64,000 nucleotides of DNA from Gyrodactylus bullatarudis (lineage: Eukaryota; Platyhelminthes; Monogenea; Gyrodactylidea; Gyrodactylidae). The translations under genes were made by a program, and so were the position numbers. Of this stretch, positions 45,101 to 53,979 are shown one piece after another (position 1 is the stretch's first letter; each line of letters opens with the position of its first letter). The notes under the pieces are model-generated. The model was not told the DNA's origin. It made no database searches and saw nothing but the letters and a program-made list of their open reading frames with translations. The DNA is taken from the NCBI GenBank assembly GCA_012064415.1, contig SSNU01000162.1:1-64000 (forward strand), in the 5' to 3' direction.

Positions 45101-48100
45101 AATAATTCAGCAAGTAAAAATAGTGGATTATGTAAATTATGATTTAAAAAAGTCTAAAGTTGAGCCTTCTTTAAACCAAAACATGTGGATTAATCATTGT
45201 TCTGAGACACTGAGACAACTGGGCCTGCTTTCTCTCATATTTTTTGAGATACTCTAAATGCTTTGTATTAATCGTTTCTTCAATAGAAATTCATTATTAA
45301 TACTAAGCTATAAAATGTGGCTCTATCATTTTTTCTACAATATGACGTTGGAGAAAAATATTTTTTTGAAAATAATCATGAATAGCGAGAAATTGTAACA
45401 ATTCTAAATTACATATTCGTCTCTCTGATGAGATGTGATATGAGAATCATAACAAAGGCTTTTTTCTTCTTCCTACCTTGTTAATTAGATGAGTGAGATT
45501 ATTCTTAGGTATTTCAAAAAATATGCAATGAAGAATGACACATCTTTGCAAGAAGGACACTTTTTATTTCTGAGTAGAAATGAAATTTGAACAGTAAATA
45601 ACTTTATCTAAAGAAGGGAATATTATTGGGATTTCTTCATCAAATTTATTATCATTTACAAAATTTAAGATAATCACAGAATCATACAGTGAAAGAGGAA
45701 AAATCAATAATTATTTATAGATACAATGGAATATATTGATTGAAAATTGTCTTATTATTACGGATTTTTTGATTGAAAAATTAATTTTGATGAACTTTGG
45801 AATTATTATAAAATCTCAGATTTCCGGATTAAAAATTCTATGATCGCTTTCTCACAATGAAAGCAAAAATATTTTCAACTCAAAGTTCAAAAAAACCTGA
45901 AAATTTGTCGCGAGGTTTTAAAAAAATCTAACATTTTTGAATCCTTGATTTTATTACAATTCAAAAATGGTAAATTTATAGATATTATTGAATAATCTGC
46001 ATAATATACTCTCGTTCCCTGAAGCTACTCAATTATCTGTTCTATACCTTTTTCAGAGCTAGTTGCAAGTAAGGAATTCTGATTTCAACATTTTTCAATC
46101 TAAATTGAAAAATTTTCATCCTGATTAGTAAAGGATCAGAGAAGTAATTAGGGGGGGGGGTTAATAATCACTGATTATTTTGCTTTTTTCAATCTAAATT
46201 GATAATATATCAATCTGAGTTACGAATTATAAAAATTAATTTGAAAATGATCGAACTATTCAAAAGCAATAACAAGTATACGTCTAGTAAAAAGAATAAT
46301 TGCCTTGAAAGACTGACTATTCTTGAATTCATCGGAGATAACGGAAACTTATCAATAACAAAATTAGAAAAAACTACAGAAACACTGAAAGGATCCATAG
46401 CTACTTAAAATGTTTCGTCTTCTGTTTTTTATATTGAAAGATAATATATTAAAGTTCTAAATAATGAGGATTTAAATGAGAATTTTATTCAATGAAATTT
46501 TACTATTAATGTTGGGTTTTTGGGTTTTTTTTCAGCTTGCATTATTTTCTTTTATGAAATTTGCTTCTTACTATTTCCATTCTTATATTTGTAATTTTAT
46601 TATTTCAATGATTATATTTATAATTTCCATTTTTAAAGTAACACTGCTGATGAAGCTTTAAGAAATACGTATTCAGTGTAAATAAAACTCTTGTTTTTTC
46701 AATGCTTCAAATAATTTCTAAATGCAAATAAGTGGATTTTCGGACGTATATACGTGAATCTCTGGTATACAATGAAATTATGGTTAAATTAGAGAACTAC
46801 AAGGGATTGGTTTTCGTTTCATCGATGTTAAAAAGCCCTAAATCTCTTTTTCACTTAGAAAAATTACTGCAAAATAAGAGTGAGCAAATTTTCTATAGAC
46901 TAGCCGAAATTATTAGTTTTTTTTAATTTAAAAGATGATAAATAAATTGATACAAAAGAACTTTTCAAATTAATTTTTATAATTTGTAACTCAGATTGAT
47001 TTATTATCAATTGAGAATGCGAAAATTTGAAATCAGAATGAAAAAGGCTGAATAATTATTCCCCCCCCCCCGAACTCCTTATTACTAATTTAGATTGAAA
47101 AATGTTGAAATCAGAATTCCTAACTTGCAACTAGTTTAAAGAGCTGGTGTTATTATGTAATGGGAAATTTAATCTGAGAACAACTGTTTGTGATATAGAA
47201 TTATTATTTTAATGACCAAAGTATTCAGGATATTAGTGATTAGACTTGGAGGAAAATTTCCAAAATTATTAAAATCCCCCAATCGATGTTATAAATCTAA
47301 TACAAAAAGGTAAATAAAAAACGTTTTATGATGTTTTATTTTCCTAATCTTAACTTATCCCAAATTATTTCTTACAAAAATGACTTAAATCTTATAAGAA
47401 TTGTTTCTTCAAATGTTAAAAATGAAATTTCTTTTATTTTTGATGAATATTACAATTTTGATCGGTCGAAAAACATTTTTAATTTGAAAATCTTCACAAT
47501 TTGTTCATTTTATTACAAAAGCATACAAAGGTATTCTGAAGAGAAATTAGGTAATAATAAAAATTCATTGAAACTTGTGTCGCAATTTGAAAAATTTAGA
47601 ATTCTTAAACATCAATGACATAATATCAAAGTATTTTCAGGAGGTTTAAGACTATAATCAATTGGAGAGGTTGAAAATTTCACTTTCTACTAAAATACCA
47701 AAAATAGAACCTCGAAAGTATGACAAATTCACATGAATAAAAATGGCTCCATCAATCGAAAATATCGATGGAAAAAGAGAACAATAGAATTTCAGGTATG
47801 AATCCACTATCCACTTAAGTTAGATAATGGATGAATTTCTTTTGAGTGCTTAAGACAACAATACAAATTTCAAATAATCCAGGTATAACTATGATAGGAT
47901 CTTGCCCTAAAATTATAGAATTTTGTGCTTGACCAGTTGGGAATGCAGAAAAGATTCTTTATCTGGTTTTAGGTTGGTAATTGAAATTCTCTTCAATCTA
48001 ATTTATCGAATTTTTTAGAATACAAATGTACCAAAACAGGAATTTATGGAGATTCAAAATTCTCCTTTGGATCAAAAGAAGGGTTCCATTGGAAATTAAC

Positions 48101-50161
48101 CTTACTTGGTAATTTGTATCACTTATCTAAACCTTATTGGCATGTCGACGAGAATTCACTTCTTTTACAAAAAATATTTTTCCTCTCTACCTCCACGGCC
48201 CAATTCGAATTCTTTGTCTAATATTGGTCTCGAATATCTGCATTTATCTGCTTCAAATCTTTGAAATCAAAAGTTGAAAAAGTGGAAATCTGGTGAATTT
48301 TCAAAATTCAAAAAACGGCCTAATTTTAGTCAGATTAAGTTTTTTCAAATTTTCACAAGTAACTGGCTTATTTAAACTATCTACACCAAAAGGCTTGAAA
48401 TGTTTTCGCATGTTACCATTTCATTTACGATCAGTCTGTTTTTAAGTCTGCTTCACAATCAAATCATCAAACGAAGCACAAATACTCAAATCATTAAAAA
48501 TAATCTCTTCAAAGGGGTAAAAAAAGAAGGGACATTTTTATTCACTCTCTATACATACAGTTAGTTAAGTTTTCTATTCATTCTGTATGCTTAAAACATA
48601 AATTATTCTAATCTAAGAATGCAAGATTGAACATCAAAAGAAACGCTCAGTGTTGTGATTCATGTAAACGATAGAGAGAATATAGCTGATAAAAATCTTT
48701 TGTTTTATTCTTCGTGTAAAAATTTGATGAATTTTTGAAATAGAAATTTTTCAACAAAATAAATAAAAATCGATAGGATTTTTTAGTGAAAACCCCAAAT
48801 AATCGATTTTCTAGCATTTTCAAAAGGTTGTGTGATGTTTAAACTTGATAATGATAGATTGTTAGTCCTGATAGGTAAACTCTCAATCAGACAGATAAAC
48901 ATGGAGAATGTAATATCAATTTTAGAATTTTCCCATTAAAAGTTTTCTGTAGCTTCAATTCTTCATCAATCACTTTAAACCTGTGTGTTCAGAAAAATTA
49001 CTCTTATAATTTTCAATTACCCTGGCCTATGTGAGCTTTTTCACTTTTCTCTTCACTGTTGCTATTTATTGAAGAGTTTTGGTGTTTTTTCAGCTCACAT
49101 ATATTCTAATTTTCAACTTTTACTATACTTCTTTCATAATTTGTAAAATATTATTTTCATTCATCTTTTAACTTTTATCATTATTTATGTGTCACTACTG
49201 ATGAACCATAAAGAAATGTACATTTAGTGAATAAAAAATCTTTTCTTACATAACTACAAAAAAGAAAAATTATAAATCAAAAACCTGAAATACTATACTG
49301 GATAAAAGTATTTCGGCCAAAAGTAGATATTATAATACTCACTTTTACACCCCATGCTTCTGTTGCTTGATCAAGAGTACTCTGCATGGTCTGTGACATT
49401 TCTTCTCGGTCCATTAGGATTTGGGCTAAATCTTTCGTTCCTAGAACATTTCTGAGAGTTGTTTGAGCAAGGAGTCTTGTTGATCTAGCAGCATCCTCAA
49501 CATTGAGTACTGAAACGGCTGGATTACAAATACGATAGTAAACAACAGCGTCAACAGCTACTGTTACAGAATCTCTTGTGAGAACCTCTTGTGGTGGTAT
49601 ATCAAATGTGACAGTTCTCAATTCAATCTTTCGAACATTGTCTAAACATGGCAAAATGAAGAATAATCCAGGTCCTTTTGTGCCTTGTCCGTAAGGGAGG
49701 AGACGCCCCATTCTGAGTACAACAGCCCTTTCATATTCTGCGACAATTTTAAGGCAAAACAACATTGAGAACGGAAATGTAAAGATTACAATGATCATGC
49801 TGAGAAAACTGAGAATTTTCGTCGTTAAATCCATTTCCGATTCAAAGTCAATTGCATCCATGAGATTTTCATGGTGCTTATATGTTGAGGTGTATTTGTC
49901 GTAATCCTTTTTGTCAACTGTCTGCTTCTCTTCTTCCTCGACAGGCCAATTTGAGAAGGAATATCGTTCAGCTTCACTGTCGGCCTTTTGGGCTTTTGTA
50001 TACTTTGGTTCTGATTTGGCATTTGAAGTCTGATTTGAGGATTTTTTGTTCTTTTTTGAATTTGAACGTAACGGTGGGTTATACCCGGTTCTAGTATCTT
50101 TCATAGGTGGTGGCGGACGCCTCTCTGGCTCCTTATTCTCATTTGGCTTATCAATAGCCAT
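29987..50161 (-). CDS. Stomatin / MEC-2 / podocin-family protein, 4 exons, complete
   Basis: A membrane-inserted scaffold of the stomatin family, which binds cholesterol-rich membrane and regulates ion channels; MEC-2 does so for touch channels. Minus-strand exons: 50161-49343, 30741-30646, 30363-30160 and 30103-29987, all in phase 0, giving 273+32+68+38 = 411 residues. Residues 1-110 are a cytosolic Pro/Lys/Ser-rich tail. About 116-140 is a hydrophobic hairpin with the family's central proline (IVIFTFPFSMLFC). The PHB domain follows (EYERAVVLRMGRL, GPGLFFILPCLDN, LTRDSVTVAVDAVVYYRI, QLQRAMAAEAEATREARAK) and ends SAEKNSTIIFPLPIDIL. An in-frame TGA at 50173-50171 makes 50161 the first possible Met. 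The 18.6 kb first intron is crowded with transposons. The exact paralogue cannot be decided by eye. Confidence 0.94.
30160..30363 (-). CDS. Stomatin-like exon 3: end of PHB domain and oligomerisation segment
   Basis: A 204-base exon with acceptor CAATAG and donor GTAAGA. It encodes VIAASGEHDASKSLKEAARV, LHLRYLQTLCTISAEKNST and IIFPLPIDILQSM, the conserved C-terminal core of stomatins needed for oligomers. Confidence 0.95.
30646..30741 (-). CDS. Stomatin-like exon 2
   Basis: A 96-base exon (32 codons). The minus-strand acceptor is AATAG before 30741 and the donor GTGAGT follows 30646. It reads VERVEIKDVRLPVQLQRAMA then AEAEATREARAK, the signature helix of stomatins directly after AWGVK of exon 1. 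Confidence 0.95.
30820..31135. repeat. Possible diverged foldback family A fragment
   Basis: GGCTTCAATCCGGTTACTTT then GATGAAGAAAATTTTTGAG, TTTGGTCACCCCTCTCACTT and TTGCCGCCAAATGAAAATTT echo the family A interior (GATCA...CACTTT, GGCGCCAAATGAGAG). Strongly diverged. Confidence 0.3.
32435..32598. mobile_element. hAT-type MITE, intact copy
   Basis: 164 bases with inverted termini TAGGCTAGAGTGAA and TTCACTCTAGCCTA, flanked by a perfect 8-base duplication GTAAGCAC (32427-32434 and 32599-32606). An 8-base duplication is typical of hAT transposons. Non-coding. Confidence 0.88.
32791..32906 (-). ncRNA. Hammerhead ribozyme core (schistosome-like)
   Basis: The minus strand reads CTGACGA (32837-32831), GTCC, loop TAATAA, GGAC, then GAAA (32816-32813). 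This is the complete hammerhead catalytic core with a perfect 4-bp stem II. After GAAA the strand CGCGTCTACATCTGCC pairs with GGCAGATGTAG-TT-GCG upstream (32906-32885) as stem III. The expected U-H cleavage position reads GUU around 32885-32883 on the minus strand, which is weaker than GUC. Stem I pairs poorly (several mismatches), so activity is uncertain. Hammerheads in schistosome SINE-like satellites and in Penelope-like elements have near-identical cores. Confidence 0.75.
32848..32864 (-). promoter_or_regulatory. tRNA-like T-arm / RNA polymerase III B box
   Basis: The minus strand reads CTGGGTTCGAATCCTGG: a 5-bp stem (two G-U pairs) around loop TTCGAAT, containing the B-box consensus GGTTCGAATCC (32861-32851). 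It lies inside loop I of the hammerhead. A clear A box was not found, although TGGCAGATGTAG upstream is vaguely similar. Confidence 0.55.
33436..34020 (+). pseudogene. Decayed LINE reverse-transcriptase fragment (tentative)
   Basis: The frame at 33436 contains TAFVYFRKDKKAFDRFQIYH, resembling the RT motif aFvDfrKAFDrv...l of non-LTR retrotransposons. Further on, 33960-34018 reads EIKSGIKGIKQGI, resembling the later RT motif with GvrQG. The two lie in different, interrupted frames. Low conservation makes this tentative. Confidence 0.35.
34656..34683. repeat. Possible piggyBac terminus remnant
   Basis: TTAA followed by CCCTAGAATGACATTTGG. CCCTAGAA is the classic start of piggyBac terminal repeats. 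No matching opposite end was found nearby, so it may be a solo end or chance. Confidence 0.35.
35518..35850 (+). pseudogene. Penelope-like retroelement remnant with GIY-YIG endonuclease
   Basis: The first frame (35518-35700) ends LKFLFKTQRLFSLIHKDLLT, resembling the segment before the endonuclease of Penelope-like elements. After a stop and frame change, the frame through 35703-35830 reads VELIYCSASYIGRTIRKLYT then RSNDHL. The Y-C...YIG-T-R...R...H arrangement is that of the GIY-YIG nuclease of such elements. The frameshift and short length mark it as dead. It lies in intron 1 of the stomatin-like gene on the opposite strand. Confidence 0.6.
35918..36055. repeat. Partial copy of the 200-base palindromic MITE
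   Basis: ATATGTTACCGTTAATCTTG, TACTCTTAATAGTCTCAAG and GGCAATTCAGTTACTCGG match the element at 23822-24021, but the right end is lost. Confidence 0.65.
37320..38165 (+). pseudogene. LINE (non-LTR retrotransposon) 3' fragment
   Basis: The frame 37474-38073 encodes VRDLGLEYDYNLRFDNYIKS, then ILLFKTYARPAIEYCSAIWS and ETIQKRFIRLCN. This is the C-terminal part of a LINE reverse transcriptase (dLGv...l.f..hi, L.ktyvRPilEYcs.vWsP). The catalytic core is absent, so the copy is 5' truncated. It ends in (TA/TAA) repeats at 38025-38073 and a (TTTA)n tail near 38130-38160 after CAATAAA, as in CR1 or Jockey-like LINE tails. Oriented opposite to the host stomatin-like gene. Confidence 0.8.
38416..39055. 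mobile_element. Foldback family A, diverged full copy
   Basis: AGGAATTTGAATTTTTTACG, GAATTTGATCAAGGGTCTTT and CCATGAGGTCCGCTTTCGTC at the left are mirrored by GAGTCTCATGATCTAGAATC, TTGATCAAAATCGATTTCTT and CATATTAACTAGG at the right. The arms are less alike than in the 14826 and 40497 copies. Confidence 0.6.
40497..41211. mobile_element. Foldback family A, full copy
   Basis: Arms about 40497-40777 and 40937-41211 are near-perfect inverted repeats. The left end is CTAATTAATATGAAGATGGG and the right end its complement ATATTAACTAG. Shared blocks include CTAGATCATGAGGCCCTCTT and TAGCGCCAAATCGCAATTTT. The 67-codon frame 40740-40943 inside is a by-product. Confidence 0.82.
41216..41490. repeat. 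Dispersed repeat C, copy 1
   Basis: TGTGTTCAGAAAAACTATTC, TTATGTGAGCTTTTTCACTT and GAGAGTTTTGGTTTTTCTTG recur at 48975-49250. It includes TTGATGAAGTTTTAAGAAAT just before, and ATGATGCTTTGAGAAATG at its end. Confidence 0.6.
43690..43990. repeat. Foldback family A fragment
   Basis: ATTAAGAAATCGAATTTCAT, CTAGATCATGAGGCCTGCGC and TTGATGGAAAAATTGAGAAT match arms of the 40497 copy, with a large internal loss. Confidence 0.5.
46057..47136. mobile_element. Foldback family B, long copy with internal segment
   Basis: GCTAGTTGCAAGTAAGGAAT at the left is mirrored by ATTCCTAACTTGCAACTAG at the right; arms of roughly 180 bases include G9 (46151) and C11 (47061) tracts. The interior (46250-46960) holds three short frames: 46199-46408, 46476-46661 and 46732-46926. 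The middle one lies in dispersed repeat C (3' part, 46500-46690), a later insertion. The outer frames (MIELFKSNNKYTSSK..., MVKLENYKGLVFVSSM...) may be remains of an internal gene but are unrecognised. Confidence 0.65.
46500..46690. repeat. Dispersed repeat C, 3' part, copy 2
   Basis: GGGTTTTTTTTCAGCTTGCA, then CTGCTGATGAAGCTTTAAGA and ATACGTATTCAGTGTAAATA. The same 3' block is at 49190-49240. Inserted in the long foldback B copy. Confidence 0.55.
48128..48385. repeat. Foldback family A fragment
   Basis: TTGGCATGTCGACGAGAATT, GTCTAATATTGGTCTCGAAT and AAAACGGCCTAATTTTAGTC match the 24026 copy. One arm is truncated. Confidence 0.55.
48975..49250. repeat. Dispersed repeat C, copy 3
   Basis: TGTGTTCAGAAAAATTACTC, CTATGTGAGCTTTTTCACTT and GAAGAGTTTTGGTGTTTTTT, ending CTACTGATGAACCATAAAGA, ATGTACATTTAGTGAATAAA. 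It lies within 30 bases of the apparent read-through end of stomatin-like exon 1, inside intron 1. Confidence 0.6.
49343..50161 (-). CDS. Stomatin-like exon 1: N-terminal tail, hairpin, most of PHB domain
   Basis: It starts MAIDKPNENKEPERRPPPPM and ends STLDQATEAWGVK before a GTGAGT donor (49342 downward). It holds the membrane hairpin and most of the PHB domain. The reading frame runs on past the donor as spurious residues (VSIIISTFGRN...), so the stop near 49277 is not the true end. The tail is longer than that of human stomatin and closer in style to MEC-2 or podocin. Confidence 0.95.
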
Positions 50162-51390
50162 ACTCTGGGCTCATTGAATGAATATTCTTTCAATATTGTC
50201 CAATGTGTAGACTTTCTATTTTATGGAAAATACAACTACAGACGTTTATAATTAATATATATATTTCCTAAATCAAACACGTTGTGCCCTCATCCTCCTT
50301 CAATCTTGATGTTTTCAATGTACTAAAGAAAATGAAAAATTAAGAGAGATCTACTGGGATTTCTCATTACCTGTTTAAAGAATGGGGCATTTCCATTGGT
50401 CCATTCCTTTAACTACTTCTATAGGATAAAAAGAAGAGATACACTAAATTCATATACGTCTCTATCTCTTCCCATCTATTTTTCATCCTATATGCAGAAG
50501 GAGGGAGTGTGTATTCATACTCTATATATATATATCATTCATTCAGAGGTGAATATAGACATCATCTTCCCTCTTCCTCGTACATACAATAAAAAAATAT
50601 GAGACCAGAAAGTATCAAATCAATTATCTTAGGCAGGACCAAGAATATACCATCTTTTTGAGAAGGAGTTTGAGTGGAAATCTAAAATATGGGCATTAGG
50701 GATATTTTTGAAAATAAGCTTCAATGATATCCAACACATGAAGGTTCTGAGAAAGTTCTAGGGGTGTTGAATGTATTAAAATATATAAAAAGTCAAAAAA
50801 CTAATTATTTTTCGAATTTCCGAAAGTTGTAGATAATCAATTTTAGAATAAGATTCTTTTATTGGAAGTTATTCATTTCTTCAAGCCCGCCATCAAGATC
50901 AGATTGTTTCTTAAGTCAGAATTTCGAGAAAAGCTAACGCCTGAAACATCAATAATTCTTGTATTATTAACGGAAACAATCATTTCTGAGACATGAAAAT
51001 AACTGCTTTCAATAAAATCATCAGCTGAATTAAACTTAATTATTTTCTTTTTTCTGATTTAAAAATTAAGTGTTTTCCTGAAAATTTAGGACTTGGTTTG
51101 ATGGTTTTTAAAAGAAAAGGTTTCAATCGTATCTGTTTAAGAAACTTGAGTTTGGAACACTTCAAGTTAAATTATCCAAGTAGTTTTTTTTCCATTCAAG
51201 CTACTATTTCGCCTTTTCATTTGAATGAATTTATCTCAACAAGTATCAATTATAGAGAAGAGAATTTGTAAATGCCGAATTTCTGAGAATAAATCGATTA
51301 TTCTATTCTAACAATCTGTTTTCGAGTTTTTATTTTTCAACATATAATTATAATTTGCAGAGCACAGGGAAAGAATAATAGCTATGGCTA
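50162..51390. other. 5' flank of the stomatin-like gene
   Basis: Upstream (minus strand) of the ATG at 50161. An in-frame TGA at 50173-50171 closes the frame. A (TA)n run lies at 50523-50534. No clear promoter motif or upstream coding exon was recognised. Confidence 0.4.
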
Positions 51391-51394
51391 GGGA

Positions 51395-51945
51395 GAGACC
51401 GTTTTTGATAATCGAAATTTCATTAATATTCAAGTAGTAAGAGTGATCAAGTTATCGAAATTCGACTTCGAAATGAATCTTTAGATCGATTTAATTAGAT
51501 CAGATTTAGCCTAAAAATTTCAATTCGAAAAAATTGGGAATTTTGGAAATGATTTGATTTTAAATTGATAGAGGGATCAAAAGTTGATTTTTTAGGATCA
51601 CAACAACGCATGAAAACTGATTATCCCCAAAAAACTTTAGAAAAATCCGTCATTTTTCAGGGATCATCAAAATTACATTGATTTTTAAGTTGGGAAAATG
51701 ATCACGATGATGGGGTGATTCTCAAAATCGGATTAAGCTGAGTTGATTTCTTTTTCTTATTGAGGTCTTAAAAAAGCAACGTTCGATCACTCTCTAATTT
51801 TGAAATCAGTTCAAGAATTTGGAATTTGGTACTACTTCAAGATCCTTAAAAATTGGTTTTTTCTTCTTATTGTGAAAATGAGCCTCATGATCTATTAAGC
51901 TATTTGAATTTTTGATGAAAAAGTTTAGAATTCTCCTCTATCTTT
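51395..51945. repeat. Foldback family A, diverged copy
   Basis: TCAAGTAGTAAGAGTGATCA, GAGGGATCAAAAGTTGATTT, GGGTGATTCTCAAAATCGGA and GAGCCTCATGATCTATTAAG echo the interior of the copies at 38416 and 40497. Terminal sequences not preserved. Confidence 0.5.
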
Positions 51946-52199
51946 TGAACTCTATATTTCTCCAACTTTTTGTCCATATTCAACCATATTAAATCTGCAA
52001 TTAATCGATTTGAAAGAAGAAGAAATTGAAATTCGATACTTTTCGTCTATTGACGTCTAGCTAAAATTATTTGAGATGACTGTCTTATCAATAGCTTGTA
52101 TAACGAATTGTATTGATATACCTTAACAATAAGCAAGTTAAATCTGAAATGGGAAGTTATCTTTAGAATCAATTTTCATTCAGTTACAAAATTTCTTCA

Positions 52200-53250
52200 C
52201 GAGTTTTTGCTTCTCTTGAAACAAAATTTAGATTGCCATTGGAGTGAAAACCACACTTTATTTAATTCTGAACTCAAAAAGCGTTTTAGTGTATAAAATG
52301 TACTCACGAATAAAACTTGGTTTCCACGGAAGTAGGTTTTTAAAAAAATTTTAAGCAAAAAAACTTTTTTGTAAAAAATCAACTCTCTTTGAATTAGTAT
52401 AGCACGATTTTTAAGAAGGATAGAGTCAATATTTTTGCAGATTCCAAGAAGAAATGATTAAAATAATTAAATTTCCTATAGAATGGGTAGTAAAAGAAGT
52501 ATTTTCTGAGGTTTGAATAAATAATAATGAGTTGCTGAAATGATATGTGATAGATATAACCCAGGGTTAAGTTCTTAGAAATAGGCTTAAGGGTTTGATT
52601 CATCTAAGAATATTTTTGAGAGGAAAATAATAATTTCAAATGAATAGATATTTTTCAATCCGTTCTTTTTTTCTGCATTAGCAACATTTATTAAATCTAC
52701 AGAATATTTCCAAACCTTGACATAGTTAAACAACTTGAAAGATATCCTGAATGAGTGGGGGAGATTATAAATGAGAATGTGATTCATTCAGAATAATTGA
52801 GGAAATCTGGTAATTTTCCTTCTGGAAATATCCTCTCAATTGTCCAAGGTTATCCATTCACGGAAGAGAACATTTTAGATGGGTAGTTTCTATAGTTTTC
52901 CATTATATAGTTCTTCGCCGAGAGATTAAATTTAAGATAAATTCTGATAGAAATTTTTCATAAGGTGTCTCTTATTTATTTGGTAGTAGTATTAGTAAAG
53001 AAGAAGTGAATACAAGATTGGAGGTTCTTGGTTAGCCCCCATAAGAGGGATACTCGTAGTTTTTAATCTCATCTTATGAATCATACTGATATAAATAAGT
53101 AAATTTAATATTTATACACAATGAGGAATGTTCCAATGAATGAAAAAACTACACCTTTATCAGATATATACAAATCTTATTCAAGATTCATTAAATCAAA
53201 GAAAATTCAATTTGTCTTAATGCAACCTCCCCCTATTCCTATCGAATAAT
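52200..53250. other. No recognised feature
   Basis: AT-rich sequence with only short Phe/Ile/Lys-rich open frames (52197-52382, 52394-52603, 52587-52787 on the minus strand), which look like chance. Confidence 0.4.
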
Positions 53251-53279
53251 CAAAAAACTGAAATGGAAGGGCTCAAATT

Positions 53280-53350
53280 AATGCTTTGTATTTTTATCAT
53301 TACCAGGGTAGAGTCTGAATAAAACCAGTGAAATATTGTAAAACACAAAA
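53280..53350 (+). repeat. Retroelement tail (copy 2 of 21590-21760)
   Basis: ATTACCAGGGTAGAGTCTGA, then AATAAAACCAGTGAAATATT. Compare TTACCGGGGTAGAGTCTGAA at 21695. The core GAAA motif is retained, but CTGAAGA has become CTGAATA. Confidence 0.5.
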
Positions 53351-53979
53351 AACCGTGTTTTTCACCGTTTTTTGTTAGTATAAAAATTCCTTATTTAAGA
53401 AGTTTTTCCACAATTTCAAAAGAAATTCACAAATATCAGGTATTTTTACACATGAAATTCTGCTGCGTTAAGTCTTCAAAAAGAAACTTTTGCCAAACAA
53501 CTGGAATTTGAGCATAGCTTCTAAACCAGAGAAGATATGTCTGATTTTTGCTCAATTCAACTGTTCTTACTAACCTCTGTAACATATAAATTTCGTAAGC
53601 CTATTAATTAATATAATAAAATTTGATTAATTTAAACAAATTGTAGAGCAGATTTCTTTCAACTGATAATGGAATATTTCGTTGAATTAAATTTCGGGGA
53701 AGGTTTAATTAATCACTAAACTTTTGAAATGACTATCACATGTACGTTTTGATTTCATTAAATCTCTGTTATGTTGATCGATTGTTGCAAAAGTTGTTGT
53801 TGAAGACCCTTGAATAAACACACAGAAGATCTGAAATTTCTCCCAGATAAGAGATAACAATGTTATCAACTCTCCCGCATGTGTAATAAAAATATAGCAT
53901 AATTCTTTTCCAAGTAAAAAACAGGATTCAGCTTCAATTACTACCATGGTAGAAAAAATTGTGGGGGTAGGGAACACCG

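Noticed and set aside
47328..47618. 96-codon frame rich in Ile, Asn, Phe and Lys
   Set aside because: Typical chance frame in AT-rich DNA; no motif recognised.
49882..50094. 70-codon plus-strand frame
   Set aside because: Antisense shadow of stomatin-like exon 1.
53705..53977. 90-codon minus-strand frame (MFPTPTIFSTMVVIEAESC...)
   Set aside because: Some protein-like stretches, but no family, no splice context and no support on either side.
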